From: Clostridia bacterium
Lineage (GTDB): Bacteria; Bacillota; Clostridia; Oscillospirales; UBA644
Assembly: GCA_017934975.1 (NCBI GenBank)
Contig: JAGBIM010000010.1
Location: 1 to 40,154 of the forward strand
Direction: 5' to 3'
DNA: 40,154 nt
Shown: positions 1-7,022 of the stretch, in pieces
Position numbering within the stretch: position 1 is the stretch's first letter
Layout: the number at the start of each line of letters is the position of its first letter
Translations under genes and position numbers: made by a program
The notes under the pieces: model-generated
What the model was told of the DNA's origin: nothing
Database searches by the model: none
What the model saw: the letters and a program-made list of their open reading frames with translations, nothing else

Positions 1-333
1 ATCGTCCGTGAAATGGTTAAAACCGCTATCGAGAACAAGCAGAACTTAATTGTCGAAGGTTGCTATGTTCCATTCGATTGGCAGAAAGACTTTGACTCCG
101 AATATCTTGAAAGCATCCAATATTACTGTCTTATAATGAGTGAGGAATATATCAGAAATCACTTTGCCGACATAAAGAAATATGCAAACGTCATTGAAAA
201 TCGTTTGGATGATGAATGGTGTACCATGGAGAATGTATTGTCAGAAAATACACAGATGTTAGAATCTGCAAAAAAGTATAATGTGAACTATATACTCGTT
301 GAAGATAAGTACGAAATCAATATTGAGTTATAA
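1..333 (+). CDS. P-loop kinase / zeta-toxin-like protein, C-terminal part (5' end outside window)
   Basis: The reading frame is open from the first base of the window, so the gene starts upstream and only about 110 C-terminal residues are visible. An internal ATG at 13 has no ribosome binding site. The visible part contains NLIVEGCYVPFDW, then a helical segment and a C-terminal NYILVEDKY strand. This arrangement is typical of small nucleotide-kinase-like proteins often annotated as zeta toxin or adenylate-kinase-like ATP-binding proteins. The Walker A motif would lie in the missing N-terminal part, so the family call rests on resemblance only and the substrate is unknown. The gene is AT-rich compared with the rest of the window and is followed by the first copy of a 22-base repeat. 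Confidence 0.5.
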   Translation: MVREMVKTAIENKQNLIVEGCYVPFDWQKDFDSEYLESIQYYCLIMSEEYIRNHFADIKKYANVIENRLDDEWCTMENVLSENTQMLESAKKYNVNYILVEDKYEINIEL

Positions 334-340
334 CGATAAA

Positions 341-362
341 TTCCAATATGTCGAACAGATAA
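341..362 (+). repeat. 22-bp direct repeat, copy 1
   Basis: The sequence starting TTCCAATATGTCGAACAG is identical at 341-362 and 841-862, exactly 500 bases apart. Both copies lie a few bases after the stop codon of a plus-strand gene (7 and 5 bases). This copy is not followed by a terminator hairpin. Confidence 0.85.
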
Positions 363-424
363 AAATGCTATAAGGAAATTTCCCCATATCGTTTTTGACT
401 TTTTGGCAAACTTTTCTGCACGTA

Positions 425-453
425 TTGAAAATACCACATATTTATGGTATAAT
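425..453 (+). promoter_or_regulatory. sigma-A-type promoter of the small lipoprotein gene
   Basis: A -35 TTGAAA at 425-430 and a -10 TATAAT at 448-453 are separated by 17 bases, with TGG directly before the -10 (extended -10). ATACCA and TGGTAT form an inverted repeat across the spacer and -10, a possible operator. The start codon at 494 is about 40 bases downstream. Confidence 0.7.
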
Positions 454-493
454 CTATTTGATAAATAAGAATTTGATAAAGGAGTGCGATTGT

Positions 494-835
494 ATGAAAA
501 AGTTGATAGCATTCGTTTTAGCATTGGTCTGTGTGCTGGGCTTAGTTGGCTGTGTCCATCAAACGCCAGAGCGCACCAAAACCATTGAAAGCGATTTGAA
601 AACATACTATGAACTGAGTGATGGCACGTGGGAGTGCAATGAACATATATACAAATATAGATTGGAAATTAAAGGCACTATGCCCAATTCTGCTGCAAGT
701 TCAACATTCGTGTATTTGAGCAACATCGAAAACATTTCGTTTGAACAAGCATGGAAAGCGGCAGGACTTAGCAGCAACATGGCAGACTATTTTGCGGTCG
801 AAGATGCTGTGCTTGTAGAAATGAAAACAGATTGA
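494..835 (+). CDS. small lipoprotein of unknown function
   Basis: The 113-residue product starts MKKLIAFVLALVCVLGLVGC, a classic lipoprotein signal peptide with lipobox LVGC. The mature protein would be lipid-anchored on the outer face of the membrane from about Cys20. The start at 494 has AAAGGAG nearby upstream and keeps the signal peptide at the N terminus; the same frame is open further upstream to 395 but without a binding site. The mature part is about 94 residues with several aromatic residues and no family I recognise. The gene has its own promoter (425-453), ends just before the second 22-base repeat, and is closed by a strong terminator, so it is a single-gene transcription unit in AT-rich DNA. 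Confidence 0.75.
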   Translation: MKKLIAFVLALVCVLGLVGCVHQTPERTKTIESDLKTYYELSDGTWECNEHIYKYRLEIKGTMPNSAASSTFVYLSNIENISFEQAWKAAGLSSNMADYFAVEDAVLVEMKTD

Positions 836-840
836 CCAAT

Positions 841-862
841 TCCAATATGTCGAACAGATAAG
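841..862 (+). repeat. 22-bp direct repeat, copy 2
   Basis: This is identical to 341-362. It lies 5 bases after the lipoprotein stop codon, and its last base is the first base of the terminator stem. Confidence 0.85.
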
Positions 863-895
863 AGCAGATGAGAAGAACTCATCTGCTCTTTTTCA
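862..895 (+). terminator. Rho-independent terminator of the lipoprotein gene
   Basis: A perfect 12-bp stem (862-873 with 879-890) has a 5-base loop and runs directly into a T-rich tail at 888-895. The T run is on the plus strand, so it serves the lipoprotein gene. It abuts the 3' end of cotJC, which is transcribed towards it. Confidence 0.9.
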
Positions 896-1495
896 TTACT
901 TGCGGTCGAAGGAGGGGTTATACATATAATAATTCTTGCAGTTCAGCTTTTCCTGGGCGATGCGCTGGCATTCCGCGAAGCGTTGATAGTGCACGACCTC
1001 TCGGGCACGCAGGAATTTGATGGGGTCCCGCACGTCGGGATCGTCTACCATGCGCAGGATATTGTCGTAGGTCACCCGAGCCTTCTGCTCCGCGCCCAGG
1101 GATTCGGCCAGATCGCCGAACAGATCCCCTTTTACGTTCAACGTAGCGGCGGTGAAGGGATTGCCTGCAGAATCCTGAGGATAGACCCCCGTGGTGTGCT
1201 CCACGAAATAATCGGAGAATCCTTGCTTTTTCAATTCCTCGGCGCTGAGCCCCTTGGTCAGCTGGTACACGATGGTACCGATCATCTCAAGATGCCCAAG
1301 TTCCTCCGTGCCGATGTCCGAATATACGGCCTTCAGTTCGGGGTAGGGCATAGTAAAGCGCTGGGACAGATACCGCATAGCCGCCCCCGCCTCCCCGGAA
1401 GGTCCGCCGTACTGGGCGATGATAAACTTTGCCATGGCGGCGTTGGGGTTCTTGATCTTGACGGGATATTGCAATTTCTTTTCATACACGAACAT
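896..1495 (-). CDS. cotJC: spore coat protein CotJC (manganese-catalase family)
   Basis: The 199-residue product matches CotJC, a protein of the spore coat inner layers that belongs to the Mn-catalase/ferritin-like family. It opens MFVYEKKLQYPVKIK. Carboxylate/histidine motifs expected of a di-manganese four-helix bundle are visible, including TEELGHLEM and a later REVVHYQRF. Catalase activity has been proposed for the family but cannot be shown here. It is the last gene of cotJA-cotJB-cotJC; cotJB stops 3 bases before its start. The order is that of Bacillus and Clostridia, where transcription is mother-cell specific under sigma-E. Confidence 0.93.
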   Translation of the reverse strand: MFVYEKKLQYPVKIKNPNAAMAKFIIAQYGGPSGEAGAAMRYLSQRFTMPYPELKAVYSDIGTEELGHLEMIGTIVYQLTKGLSAEELKKQGFSDYFVEHTTGVYPQDSAGNPFTAATLNVKGDLFGDLAESLGAEQKARVTYDNILRMVDDPDVRDPIKFLRAREVVHYQRFAECQRIAQEKLNCKNYYMYNPSFDRK

Positions 1496-1498
1496 ACT

Positions 1499-1759
1499 TC
1501 AGCATCCTCCTTGCTCCATGTCCCAGGGCCAGGGATCGTAGATCCACTGCCAGGATTTTTCCCCGTGGGGGCAGTTGTGGGTGAGCATACCGAATTTTTC
1601 GTTGTATTCTTTTTTCGCCTTTTCGGCGGCCTCCACGTATTCTTTGTGGGCTTTTAACGCCTCGGTGCAGGTGGGATGGGTGTCTAAAAACAGCCCCGTT
1701 TCCCAAGCGGCAAACTGATAGGCGGAGAGGGTTTTGAGCAGTTTTTCCCGTTCACTCAT
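1499..1759 (-). CDS. cotJB: spore coat protein CotJB
   Basis: The 86-residue product has the CotJB pattern: an N-terminal helix with YQFAAWETGLFLDTHP, a charged middle (KEYVEAAEKAKKEY), and a Trp/Pro-rich end with WQWIYDPWPWD. It is a small structural coat component that depends on or accompanies CotJC in Bacillus. Its start overlaps the end of cotJA by 4 bases (ATGA type), so the two are probably translationally coupled. Confidence 0.92.
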   Translation of the reverse strand: MSEREKLLKTLSAYQFAAWETGLFLDTHPTCTEALKAHKEYVEAAEKAKKEYNEKFGMLTHNCPHGEKSWQWIYDPWPWDMEQGGC

Positions 1760-1992
1760 GCTTTTTTCCCTCCCAAAAACGGAAGATCCAGCTCACAGAA
1801 CAAAGTTCCGCGATGCAGGGCTTCTTCCGGTGAATAAAGTTTTCGAAACTTCTGCATGGGGGCGTAGGTCATCCCCAGGGGAAGATCGTCCACCGCACGC
1901 AGATCACAGCAATCGGGCGCGGGAATGCGGACCGCGGTTTCTACGGCGCAATCGAGCCCGTCGTCTTCGACGTTCAAAAAATCCCGAATCAT
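1756..1992 (-). CDS. cotJA: spore coat associated protein CotJA
   Basis: The 78-residue product has the CotJA signature region LGMTYAPMQKFRKLYSPEEALHRGTLFCELDLPFLG. The residues around MTYAP.Q and the GTLF.ELD.PF end are characteristic. It is the first gene of the cotJ operon, with AAAGGA about 10 bases before the ATG. The N-terminal third is more variable and Cys-containing. In Bacillus CotJA and CotJC interact in the coat. The promoter should be sigma-E dependent, but no convincing element was seen (see rejected items). Confidence 0.88.
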   Translation of the reverse strand: MIRDFLNVEDDGLDCAVETAVRIPAPDCCDLRAVDDLPLGMTYAPMQKFRKLYSPEEALHRGTLFCELDLPFLGGKKA

Positions 1993-2060
1993 CGTATCAT
2001 TTCCTTTCGTCTTGTTGGGATTGCTCCCAGTTCATTCTATGAAAAATCCGTCGAAAGGTG

Positions 2061-2090
2061 AAAAAAACGCCCTCCCGAAGGAGAGCGCTT
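2061..2090 (-). terminator. terminator downstream of the CPBP protease gene
   Basis: An 8-bp stem (2068-2075 with 2080-2087, one mismatch) has a CGAA loop on the plus strand. Read on the minus strand it is followed by a run of seven T (2061-2067). It lies just after the CPBP gene and before cotJA. Confidence 0.75.
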
Positions 2091-2103
2091 TGAAATTGCG
2101 TTT

Positions 2104-3027
2104 TTACGACATCAGATTCAATACGGTCAACAAAAGGTGCAACGCCGTAAAGCCCCAGAAGCCAACGGAGGTAAGGGTGCTCTGCAGGACGGTTTTCCCG
2201 TCCACGCGGGCAGGCGCCTCTTTCAAGGTCAGCCTTCCGTTTTTCTTCAACCAACGGAAGGACACGATCCCCGCCACGAAGAAAACCGTCGAACCGATCA
2301 GGTAGACGATTCCGGTCACCTCTTCCCCGAAGGCGATCTGCAGGAAGGTGATGGCGCAGGCCCACGCGTTGTTTGCAAAGTGGAGCAGTATGGGATAAAG
2401 CAGGTTGCCCGTGCGCACGTAAATCAACCCGAACACCAGCCCCATAAAAACGGCAAAGGGGATCTGCTGCACCGTGGCGTGCATCAACCCGAAGGCAAAG
2501 GCAGACAAAGCCACCGCCCCCGCAGGATGGAATTCAGCCAACCCACCGCCTCCGAGACCGCGGAAGAGCAGTTCCTCGCTGACGGCAGGCAGAACGGCAA
2601 TGACGAAAAAGAAAAGCACGCCCTGCCCCACGGTGGAAGGATCGTATTCGGAAAAAACCGCAGGCAGGCCGATCCCCGTCAGGCGTTCAAAGAGCGTCAT
2701 CAGAAAATTATTGGCAAAATTCCCCACGGTGACCGCCCCAAGGAAGAACCCGAACCAGGGAAAAAAATCCTTTTTGACGGGCTGAAACATTCCCTTGACA
2801 CCTCTCTGCCGCGGCAGAAACAGAAGAACGGTCAGGGCAAGCAGAGCGTTCAGCAGAGGATAAACCGTCTGCGGAATCACGAAAGAAAGCGTGTAATCGG
2901 AAAGAAAAATCCCGTATTTCCGCAACACCGTAAGAATTCCAAGAAGAAAACCCAAGAAAAACTGAAACGCGATGGGAATACACAGAACGCCGAAAATCAG
3001 ATTGATTCGTTTTCGTAAGGGGTTCAT
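2104..3027 (-). CDS. CPBP-family intramembrane metalloprotease (CAAX-like)
   Basis: The 307-residue polytopic membrane protein has the CPBP/ABI core motifs. These are EELLFRGL (Glu151-Glu152, Arg156) in a membrane helix, FGLMHAT (His183), and a final HFANN (His216 with Asn220). The Glu and His residues are the predicted active site of this family, related to Rce1-type proteases. Roles include bacteriocin self-immunity and protein processing; none is indicated by the neighbours here. AAAAGGAG precedes the ATG at 3027. The C-terminal part after about residue 225 has further hydrophobic segments. It is transcribed away from the gene at 3155 and has its own terminator. Confidence 0.88.
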   Translation of the reverse strand: MNPLRKRINLIFGVLCIPIAFQFFLGFLLGILTVLRKYGIFLSDYTLSFVIPQTVYPLLNALLALTVLLFLPRQRGVKGMFQPVKKDFFPWFGFFLGAVTVGNFANNFLMTLFERLTGIGLPAVFSEYDPSTVGQGVLFFFVIAVLPAVSEELLFRGLGGGGLAEFHPAGAVALSAFAFGLMHATVQQIPFAVFMGLVFGLIYVRTGNLLYPILLHFANNAWACAITFLQIAFGEEVTGIVYLIGSTVFFVAGIVSFRWLKKNGRLTLKEAPARVDGKTVLQSTLTSVGFWGFTALHLLLTVLNLMS

Positions 3028-3073
3028 AACAAGCTCCTTTTCGGATAAAAATGACGGATTAAAGAAAAAGCAC

Positions 3074-3101
3074 TTGACTTTTTCGGAAATAATGGTATAA
3101 T
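3074..3101 (+). promoter_or_regulatory. sigma-A-type promoter of the membrane protein at 3155
   Basis: TTGACT at 3074-3079, a 16-base spacer ending in TGG, and TATAAT at 3096-3101 (extended -10). It lies 53 bases before the start codon. Confidence 0.7.
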
Positions 3102-3154
3102 ATATTTAGAATGTAATCGTTTGATTCGGAATTTTTCGGAGGGAGAACCCGTTG

Positions 3155-4027
3155 ATGAAATTAAAACATTATCCCATGCTCCTCATTCCCGTGTGCCTGG
3201 TCACCTTCGTGCTTCGGGCGCTGGAACTGATTCTCTGCATTGATCCCCGCAGCGGATATTTCACCGTCGGGTCGGTTTTGCCCACGGTAATGAACGTATT
3301 TCTGCTGTTGGTCGCCCTGCTTTTCGCCACGGTCCTTCTGACCAAGCGGGAGCTGAAGCCCACCGCCGTACGTCTTCGCCGCGCCTCCCGCACGGAACTG
3401 ATTCTGGGCATTGCCGCGGCCATGGCAACGGTGGCTTACGCCCTGTCCCGTTGGTTGGTGTTGCTTTTTGACAAGACCGTGCCCCTTTCGGACTGCATCA
3501 AAAGCCCGGATTTCTTACTGGTTCTTCTTGCCCTGGGCAGTGCGGTTTTTCTGATTTTCTACGTTACTTATCCCAAAGTAAGTGCAAAACAGAACCTTTG
3601 GCGGGCAATGTCCCTTTTCCTGACGGGCTACACCCTGCTTTTGCTGGTGCGGAATTTCCTCGATCCCGACGTAGCCTTCTCCCACGCCTTCGGCATTTAC
3701 CACGTCGTCTTTTACGGCATGGCCGCCGCGGCTTCGGTGAGTTTTTCCAAGATCATGGCCCGTCTTTTCGGACGGAAAGCCTTTTTCTTCTTTACCTGCA
3801 TGATGACGGTTTTCGCCGCTCTGCGGCTGGCGGATACGGTTCTGGCGCTGATCCCCGAAAATCCCTACGCCGTGCCCGAAACCCTGTTTGCAACGGTGGC
3901 GGATCTTCTGCTGACGGGCTTCTATCTGTGGCAGATGAAAAAGCTTCTCAAGCCCGTCAAAAAACGCAGACCCGTTGAGGAAGCCCCCGCAGAAGAAGAG
4001 CCTTCCGAACCTGCGCAGGAGGCATAA
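3155..4027 (+). CDS. polytopic membrane protein of unknown function
   Basis: The 290-residue protein has about seven or eight hydrophobic segments spread over residues 5-260. It ends in a charged, Pro/Glu-rich cytoplasmic-type tail with KKRRP and PAEEEPSEPAQEA. I do not recognise the family and see no catalytic motif. The ATG at 3155 is chosen because GGAGGG at about 3138-3144 is well spaced; a TTG directly before it (3152) is possible. The gene stands alone, with its own promoter and a strong terminator, and is convergent with prmA. Confidence 0.75.
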   Translation: MKLKHYPMLLIPVCLVTFVLRALELILCIDPRSGYFTVGSVLPTVMNVFLLLVALLFATVLLTKRELKPTAVRLRRASRTELILGIAAAMATVAYALSRWLVLLFDKTVPLSDCIKSPDFLLVLLALGSAVFLIFYVTYPKVSAKQNLWRAMSLFLTGYTLLLLVRNFLDPDVAFSHAFGIYHVVFYGMAAAASVSFSKIMARLFGRKAFFFFTCMMTVFAALRLADTVLALIPENPYAVPETLFATVADLLLTGFYLWQMKKLLKPVKKRRPVEEAPAEEEPSEPAQEA

Positions 4028-4046
4028 ACAAAACGCTTAAACTTCA

Positions 4047-4076
4047 CCCCCCCCGATTGTTCGGGGGGATTTTTTT
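4047..4076 (+). terminator. Rho-independent terminator
   Basis: CCCCCCGA (4049-4056) pairs with TCGGGGGG (4061-4068) around a TTGT loop and is followed by a T run at 4070-4076. It serves the membrane protein gene. Its tail overlaps the stop codon of prmA on the other strand. Confidence 0.9.
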
Positions 4077-5016
4077 ATCGGGCGACGAAGCAGATCCACT
4101 CCTTCTTCTGCTTCTCCTCGATAATTTCAAAGCCGTTTTTCTCCAAAGCGGCGCGCACTTCCTCCTTGCGGGGAGCAAGGATTCCCGAAGTGATAAACCA
4201 TCCCCCCTGCTTCAGAAGCCCGCGGACTTTTCCCGAAAGAGGGATGATCACGTCGGCCACGATGTTGGCAACGACTAAATCATAGACCTGCCCCCGCAGT
4301 TTGTCCGCAAGAACTTGGTCCGTGTCGTCCAGAATGTTTCCCGCAAGGGCCTCAAAGGTGCCGATATCGGGATTCAACGCGGCGTTTTCCACCGAAACCC
4401 GCGCCGCCGCAGGGTCAATGTCGATCCCCAGGGCTTCCTTTGCTCCGCACAACAGAGAAGCGATGGACAAAATGCCGCTTCCGCAGCCCACGTCCAAAAC
4501 CTTGTCGCCCTCGGCCACCCGTTGGGAAAGGGCCTCGATGCAACAGGCGGTGGTCTCGTGGGAGCCGGTACCGAAGGCAAGGCCCGGATCGATGACCAAC
4601 AGCTTTTCGTCCTCCCGCTTTTCGTATTCCTCCACCTGCCAGGCAGGGACCACGGTGATGGGGCCGAAGGGCAGGGGATGATAATACTTTTTCCAGCCGT
4701 TAAGCCAATCCGTGTCCTCCACCTGCGCGTAGGAAACGGTATACTCAATGCCTTCCGCCCCCAAGCGTCCCTCGATGAATTCCATAGAGCCCTTCAGGTT
4801 GGCGTCCTTTTCAAAATAGATATGCAACACCGCCGTGGTGCGGTCCTTGTTCAAGAGATCCTCGTCCACCAGATTGATGGCCTTCACCAGTTCGCAGTCC
4901 ATCATGTCGGAATAGTCCTCCAGATAGATGCCGCCGATTTCGGTCATTTCCGCAATATCCACCGCCGTCTGGGCGGAAAGAGAGGGGAGGGTGACGGTTA
5001 CTTCGATATATTCCAT
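4075..5016 (-). CDS. prmA: ribosomal protein L11 methyltransferase
   Basis: The 313-residue S-adenosylmethionine-dependent enzyme methylates ribosomal protein L11 in the cytoplasm. The N-terminal part (MEYIEVTVTLPS...) is the L11-binding domain. The catalytic domain has the family hallmark DPGLAFGTGSHETT, SAM motif I VLDVGCGSG, and the NIVADVI segment that replaces the NPPY motif of other methyltransferases. The ATG at 5016 is preceded by GGAAGA and gives the normal N terminus. It overlaps the end of nth by 19 bases and is the last gene of rarA-nth-prmA. Confidence 0.93.
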   Translation of the reverse strand: MEYIEVTVTLPSLSAQTAVDIAEMTEIGGIYLEDYSDMMDCELVKAINLVDEDLLNKDRTTAVLHIYFEKDANLKGSMEFIEGRLGAEGIEYTVSYAQVEDTDWLNGWKKYYHPLPFGPITVVPAWQVEEYEKREDEKLLVIDPGLAFGTGSHETTACCIEALSQRVAEGDKVLDVGCGSGILSIASLLCGAKEALGIDIDPAAARVSVENAALNPDIGTFEALAGNILDDTDQVLADKLRGQVYDLVVANIVADVIIPLSGKVRGLLKQGGWFITSGILAPRKEEVRAALEKNGFEIIEEKQKKEWICFVAR

Positions 5017-5648
5017 GATCCATCTTCCTTTTGTTGATATTCTTTGCAAAGATCCTTAAGAAAACACCCCTCGCAGTTGGGGTTGCGCGCCATGCAGCAT
5101 TCCCGACCGTGATGCACCAGCGCGTGGCAGAATTTCATACATTCCTCGGGCGGAACCACCTTACGCAGGGCAAATTCCACCTTCACCGGGTCCTTCGTGT
5201 CGGTCACGAAGCCCAAACGGTTAGAAAGGCGAATACAATGAGTGTCCGCCACCACGGAGCCGGGAGCGTCGTACAGTTCCCCCATAAGAAGGTTTGCAAT
5301 CTTCCGCCCCACCCCGGGCAGGGCGAGAAAGCCCTCCAGCGTTTCGGGGATGCCCTCTTTTTCCAAAACCGCGGCCATGGCCACGATATCCCGCGCCTTC
5401 ATGCGGAACAACCCGCAGGGACGCACCACGTTTTCCACTTCGGCCAGGTCTGCCCGCGCCAAAGAGGGGGCGTCGGGCCAACGGGCGAAGAGATCCTCGC
5501 AGACGATATTCACCCGCTTATCGGTGCATTGGGCGGAAAGGCGGGAGGCCACCAAAAGCTCGTAGGGATTGCGGAAATGCAAGGCACATTTCAAAACGGG
5601 ATAGGCGGCAAAGAGGCGGGAGGAGATGGCTTGATAATCGGGCTTCAT
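4998..5648 (-). CDS. nth: endonuclease III (DNA glycosylase / AP lyase)
   Basis: The 216-residue base-excision repair enzyme removes oxidised pyrimidines and cleaves at AP sites. Visible features are the helix-hairpin-helix LPGVGRKIAN with catalytic Lys116, VADTHC with catalytic Asp135, and a C-terminal [4Fe-4S] loop. The loop cysteines are Cys185-x6-Cys192-x2-Cys195-x5-Cys201. The length is usual for the family. The ATG at 5648 overlaps the rarA stop by 4 bases and has AAGGAGG upstream, inside rarA. Confidence 0.95.
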   Translation of the reverse strand: MKPDYQAISSRLFAAYPVLKCALHFRNPYELLVASRLSAQCTDKRVNIVCEDLFARWPDAPSLARADLAEVENVVRPCGLFRMKARDIVAMAAVLEKEGIPETLEGFLALPGVGRKIANLLMGELYDAPGSVVADTHCIRLSNRLGFVTDTKDPVKVEFALRKVVPPEECMKFCHALVHHGRECCMARNPNCEGCFLKDLCKEYQQKEDGSWNISK

Positions 5649-6910
5649 TTCCCTTCCTCCTTGATCAGATCCCAATAATGCTTGGCGGCTTGCTCGATCT
5701 TATTGTCGCCGTAAGTATAATATACGTCCTTTTTCAAGGAATCGGGCAGATATTGCTGCTTGACGTAATGGGAGGGATAGGCGTGGGGATAACGATACCC
5801 CGTGCCGTGGTCCAGCTTCGCCGCTCCGCCGTAATGGCTGTCCTTCAGATGGGAGGGAATATCCCCTGCCCCTTGGGTACGGATCCGTTCCATCGCCTCG
5901 TCAATGGCGTTGATGGCGGAATTGGACTTGGGAGCCGTGGCCAACAGAATCGTCGCCTCCGCCAAAGGAATCCGAGCTTCGGGAAAACCCAACTGCTGGG
6001 CCGCATCCACGCAGGCCTTCACGATGGAGATTCCCTGGGGATAGGCAAGGCCGATATCCTCTGCGGCAATCACCAGCAACCGACGGCAGATGGAGGGCAG
6101 GTCCTCCGCCAGAACCAGCCGCGCCAGATAATGCACCGCCCCGTCGGGGTCGGATCCGCGGATGGACTTCTGAAAGGCGGAAAGAATGTCGTAATGGGAA
6201 TCTCCGTCCCGATCGTACCGCAAGGAACTGCGTTTTGCCACTTCCTTGGCGGCCTCCAGCGTAACGCAAACCTCTTTTTGCCCCGGCTTGCGACTGCACA
6301 GAACCTCCACGGTGTTCAGGGCCTTGCGCACGTCGCCTCCGCAGGTGGAAGCGATATGGGCTGCAACCCCCTCCTCCACCGTCAGCGTAACGCCGTCCTG
6401 CTTCATGGCCTCAAAGCCCCGATTGACGGCCTGCTCCAGATCGGCGTGGGTCAGGGGCTGAAATTCAAAGACGGTGCAACGGGACAAAATCGCCCCGTAA
6501 ATATAAAAATACGGATTTTCCGAGGTGGACGCAATCAACGTAATGGAGCCGTTTTCGATGAACTCCAGCAAAATCTGCTGCTGCTTTTTAGTGAAATACT
6601 GCATCTCGTCCAGATACAGAATGATCCCCCGATCGTTGCCCAAAGCCCCGATCTGCTGAATCACCTCTTTGATGTTATCGGTGTTGGCGGTGGTGGCGTT
6701 GAGTTTATACAACGTCTTGTCGGTCTGCTTGGCGATAATCTGGGCCAGGGTAGTCTTCCCGATGCCCGCACAGCCGTAAAAAATCATGTTGGGCACGTTC
6801 CCCGACTCGATAATATTCCGCAGGGGCTTTCCGGGCCCCAGAAGATGCCGTTGTCCCAACATCTCGTCCAAAGTCTCGGGCCGCAACCGCGCCGGCAAAG
6901 GCATATACAC
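5645..6910 (-). CDS. rarA: replication-associated recombination protein A (MgsA/RarA AAA+ ATPase)
   Basis: The 421-residue AAA+ ATPase acts at stalled replication forks. The Walker A motif is GCAGIGKTT (Lys52), an unusual form of the common GPPGTGKT. Walker B is LYLDEMQYF (Asp101-Glu102). Sensor motif STSENPYF follows, and the C-terminal clamp-loader-like tetramerisation part (EDIGLAYPQ, then KDSHYGGAAKL) is complete. The start is a GTG at 6910, because GAGGTGATC, a long match to the anti-Shine-Dalgarno, lies at the right distance; an ATG at 6904 is less well placed. It is the first gene of rarA-nth-prmA. Confidence 0.94.
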   Translation of the reverse strand: MYMPLPARLRPETLDEMLGQRHLLGPGKPLRNIIESGNVPNMIFYGCAGIGKTTLAQIIAKQTDKTLYKLNATTANTDNIKEVIQQIGALGNDRGIILYLDEMQYFTKKQQQILLEFIENGSITLIASTSENPYFYIYGAILSRCTVFEFQPLTHADLEQAVNRGFEAMKQDGVTLTVEEGVAAHIASTCGGDVRKALNTVEVLCSRKPGQKEVCVTLEAAKEVAKRSSLRYDRDGDSHYDILSAFQKSIRGSDPDGAVHYLARLVLAEDLPSICRRLLVIAAEDIGLAYPQGISIVKACVDAAQQLGFPEARIPLAEATILLATAPKSNSAINAIDEAMERIRTQGAGDIPSHLKDSHYGGAAKLDHGTGYRYPHAYPSHYVKQQYLPDSLKKDVYYTYGDNKIEQAAKHYWDLIKEEGK

Positions 6911-6928
6911 CGTTGATCACCTCACACA

Positions 6929-6977
6929 AAATTCTACATTATATTATACCACATTTTTTCCCGCTTGTAAAGGGGCA
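6929..6977 (-). promoter_or_regulatory. promoter of rarA-nth-prmA, in a 49-bp block shared with the ABC exporter promoter
   Basis: On the minus strand, TTTACA (6966-6971), a 17-base spacer and TATAAT (6943-6948) form a strong sigma-A promoter with TGG before the -10. The whole block is nearly identical to 10668-10716, including the 17-base spacer, with four differences. A small hairpin CCGTA-AAA-TACGG lies just upstream at 6980-6992. Confidence 0.85.
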
Positions 6978-6992
6978 ATCCGTAAAATACGG

Positions 6993-7021
6993 AAAAAGGC
7001 ACCCGTAGCAGGTGCCTTTTT
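6993..7021 (-). terminator. terminator of the ABC exporter operon
   Basis: A perfect 11-bp stem (6993-7003 with 7011-7021) has a 7-base loop and A/T-rich flanks that give a T run on the minus strand. It begins 2 bases after the stop of the exporter gene. Confidence 0.85.
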
Positions 7022-7022
7022 C

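Noticed and set aside
2034..2041. Sigma-E type -10 (CATAGAAT on the minus strand) before cotJA.
   Set aside because: The -10 is plausible, but no matching -35 was found at 14 bases, so it is too weak to call.
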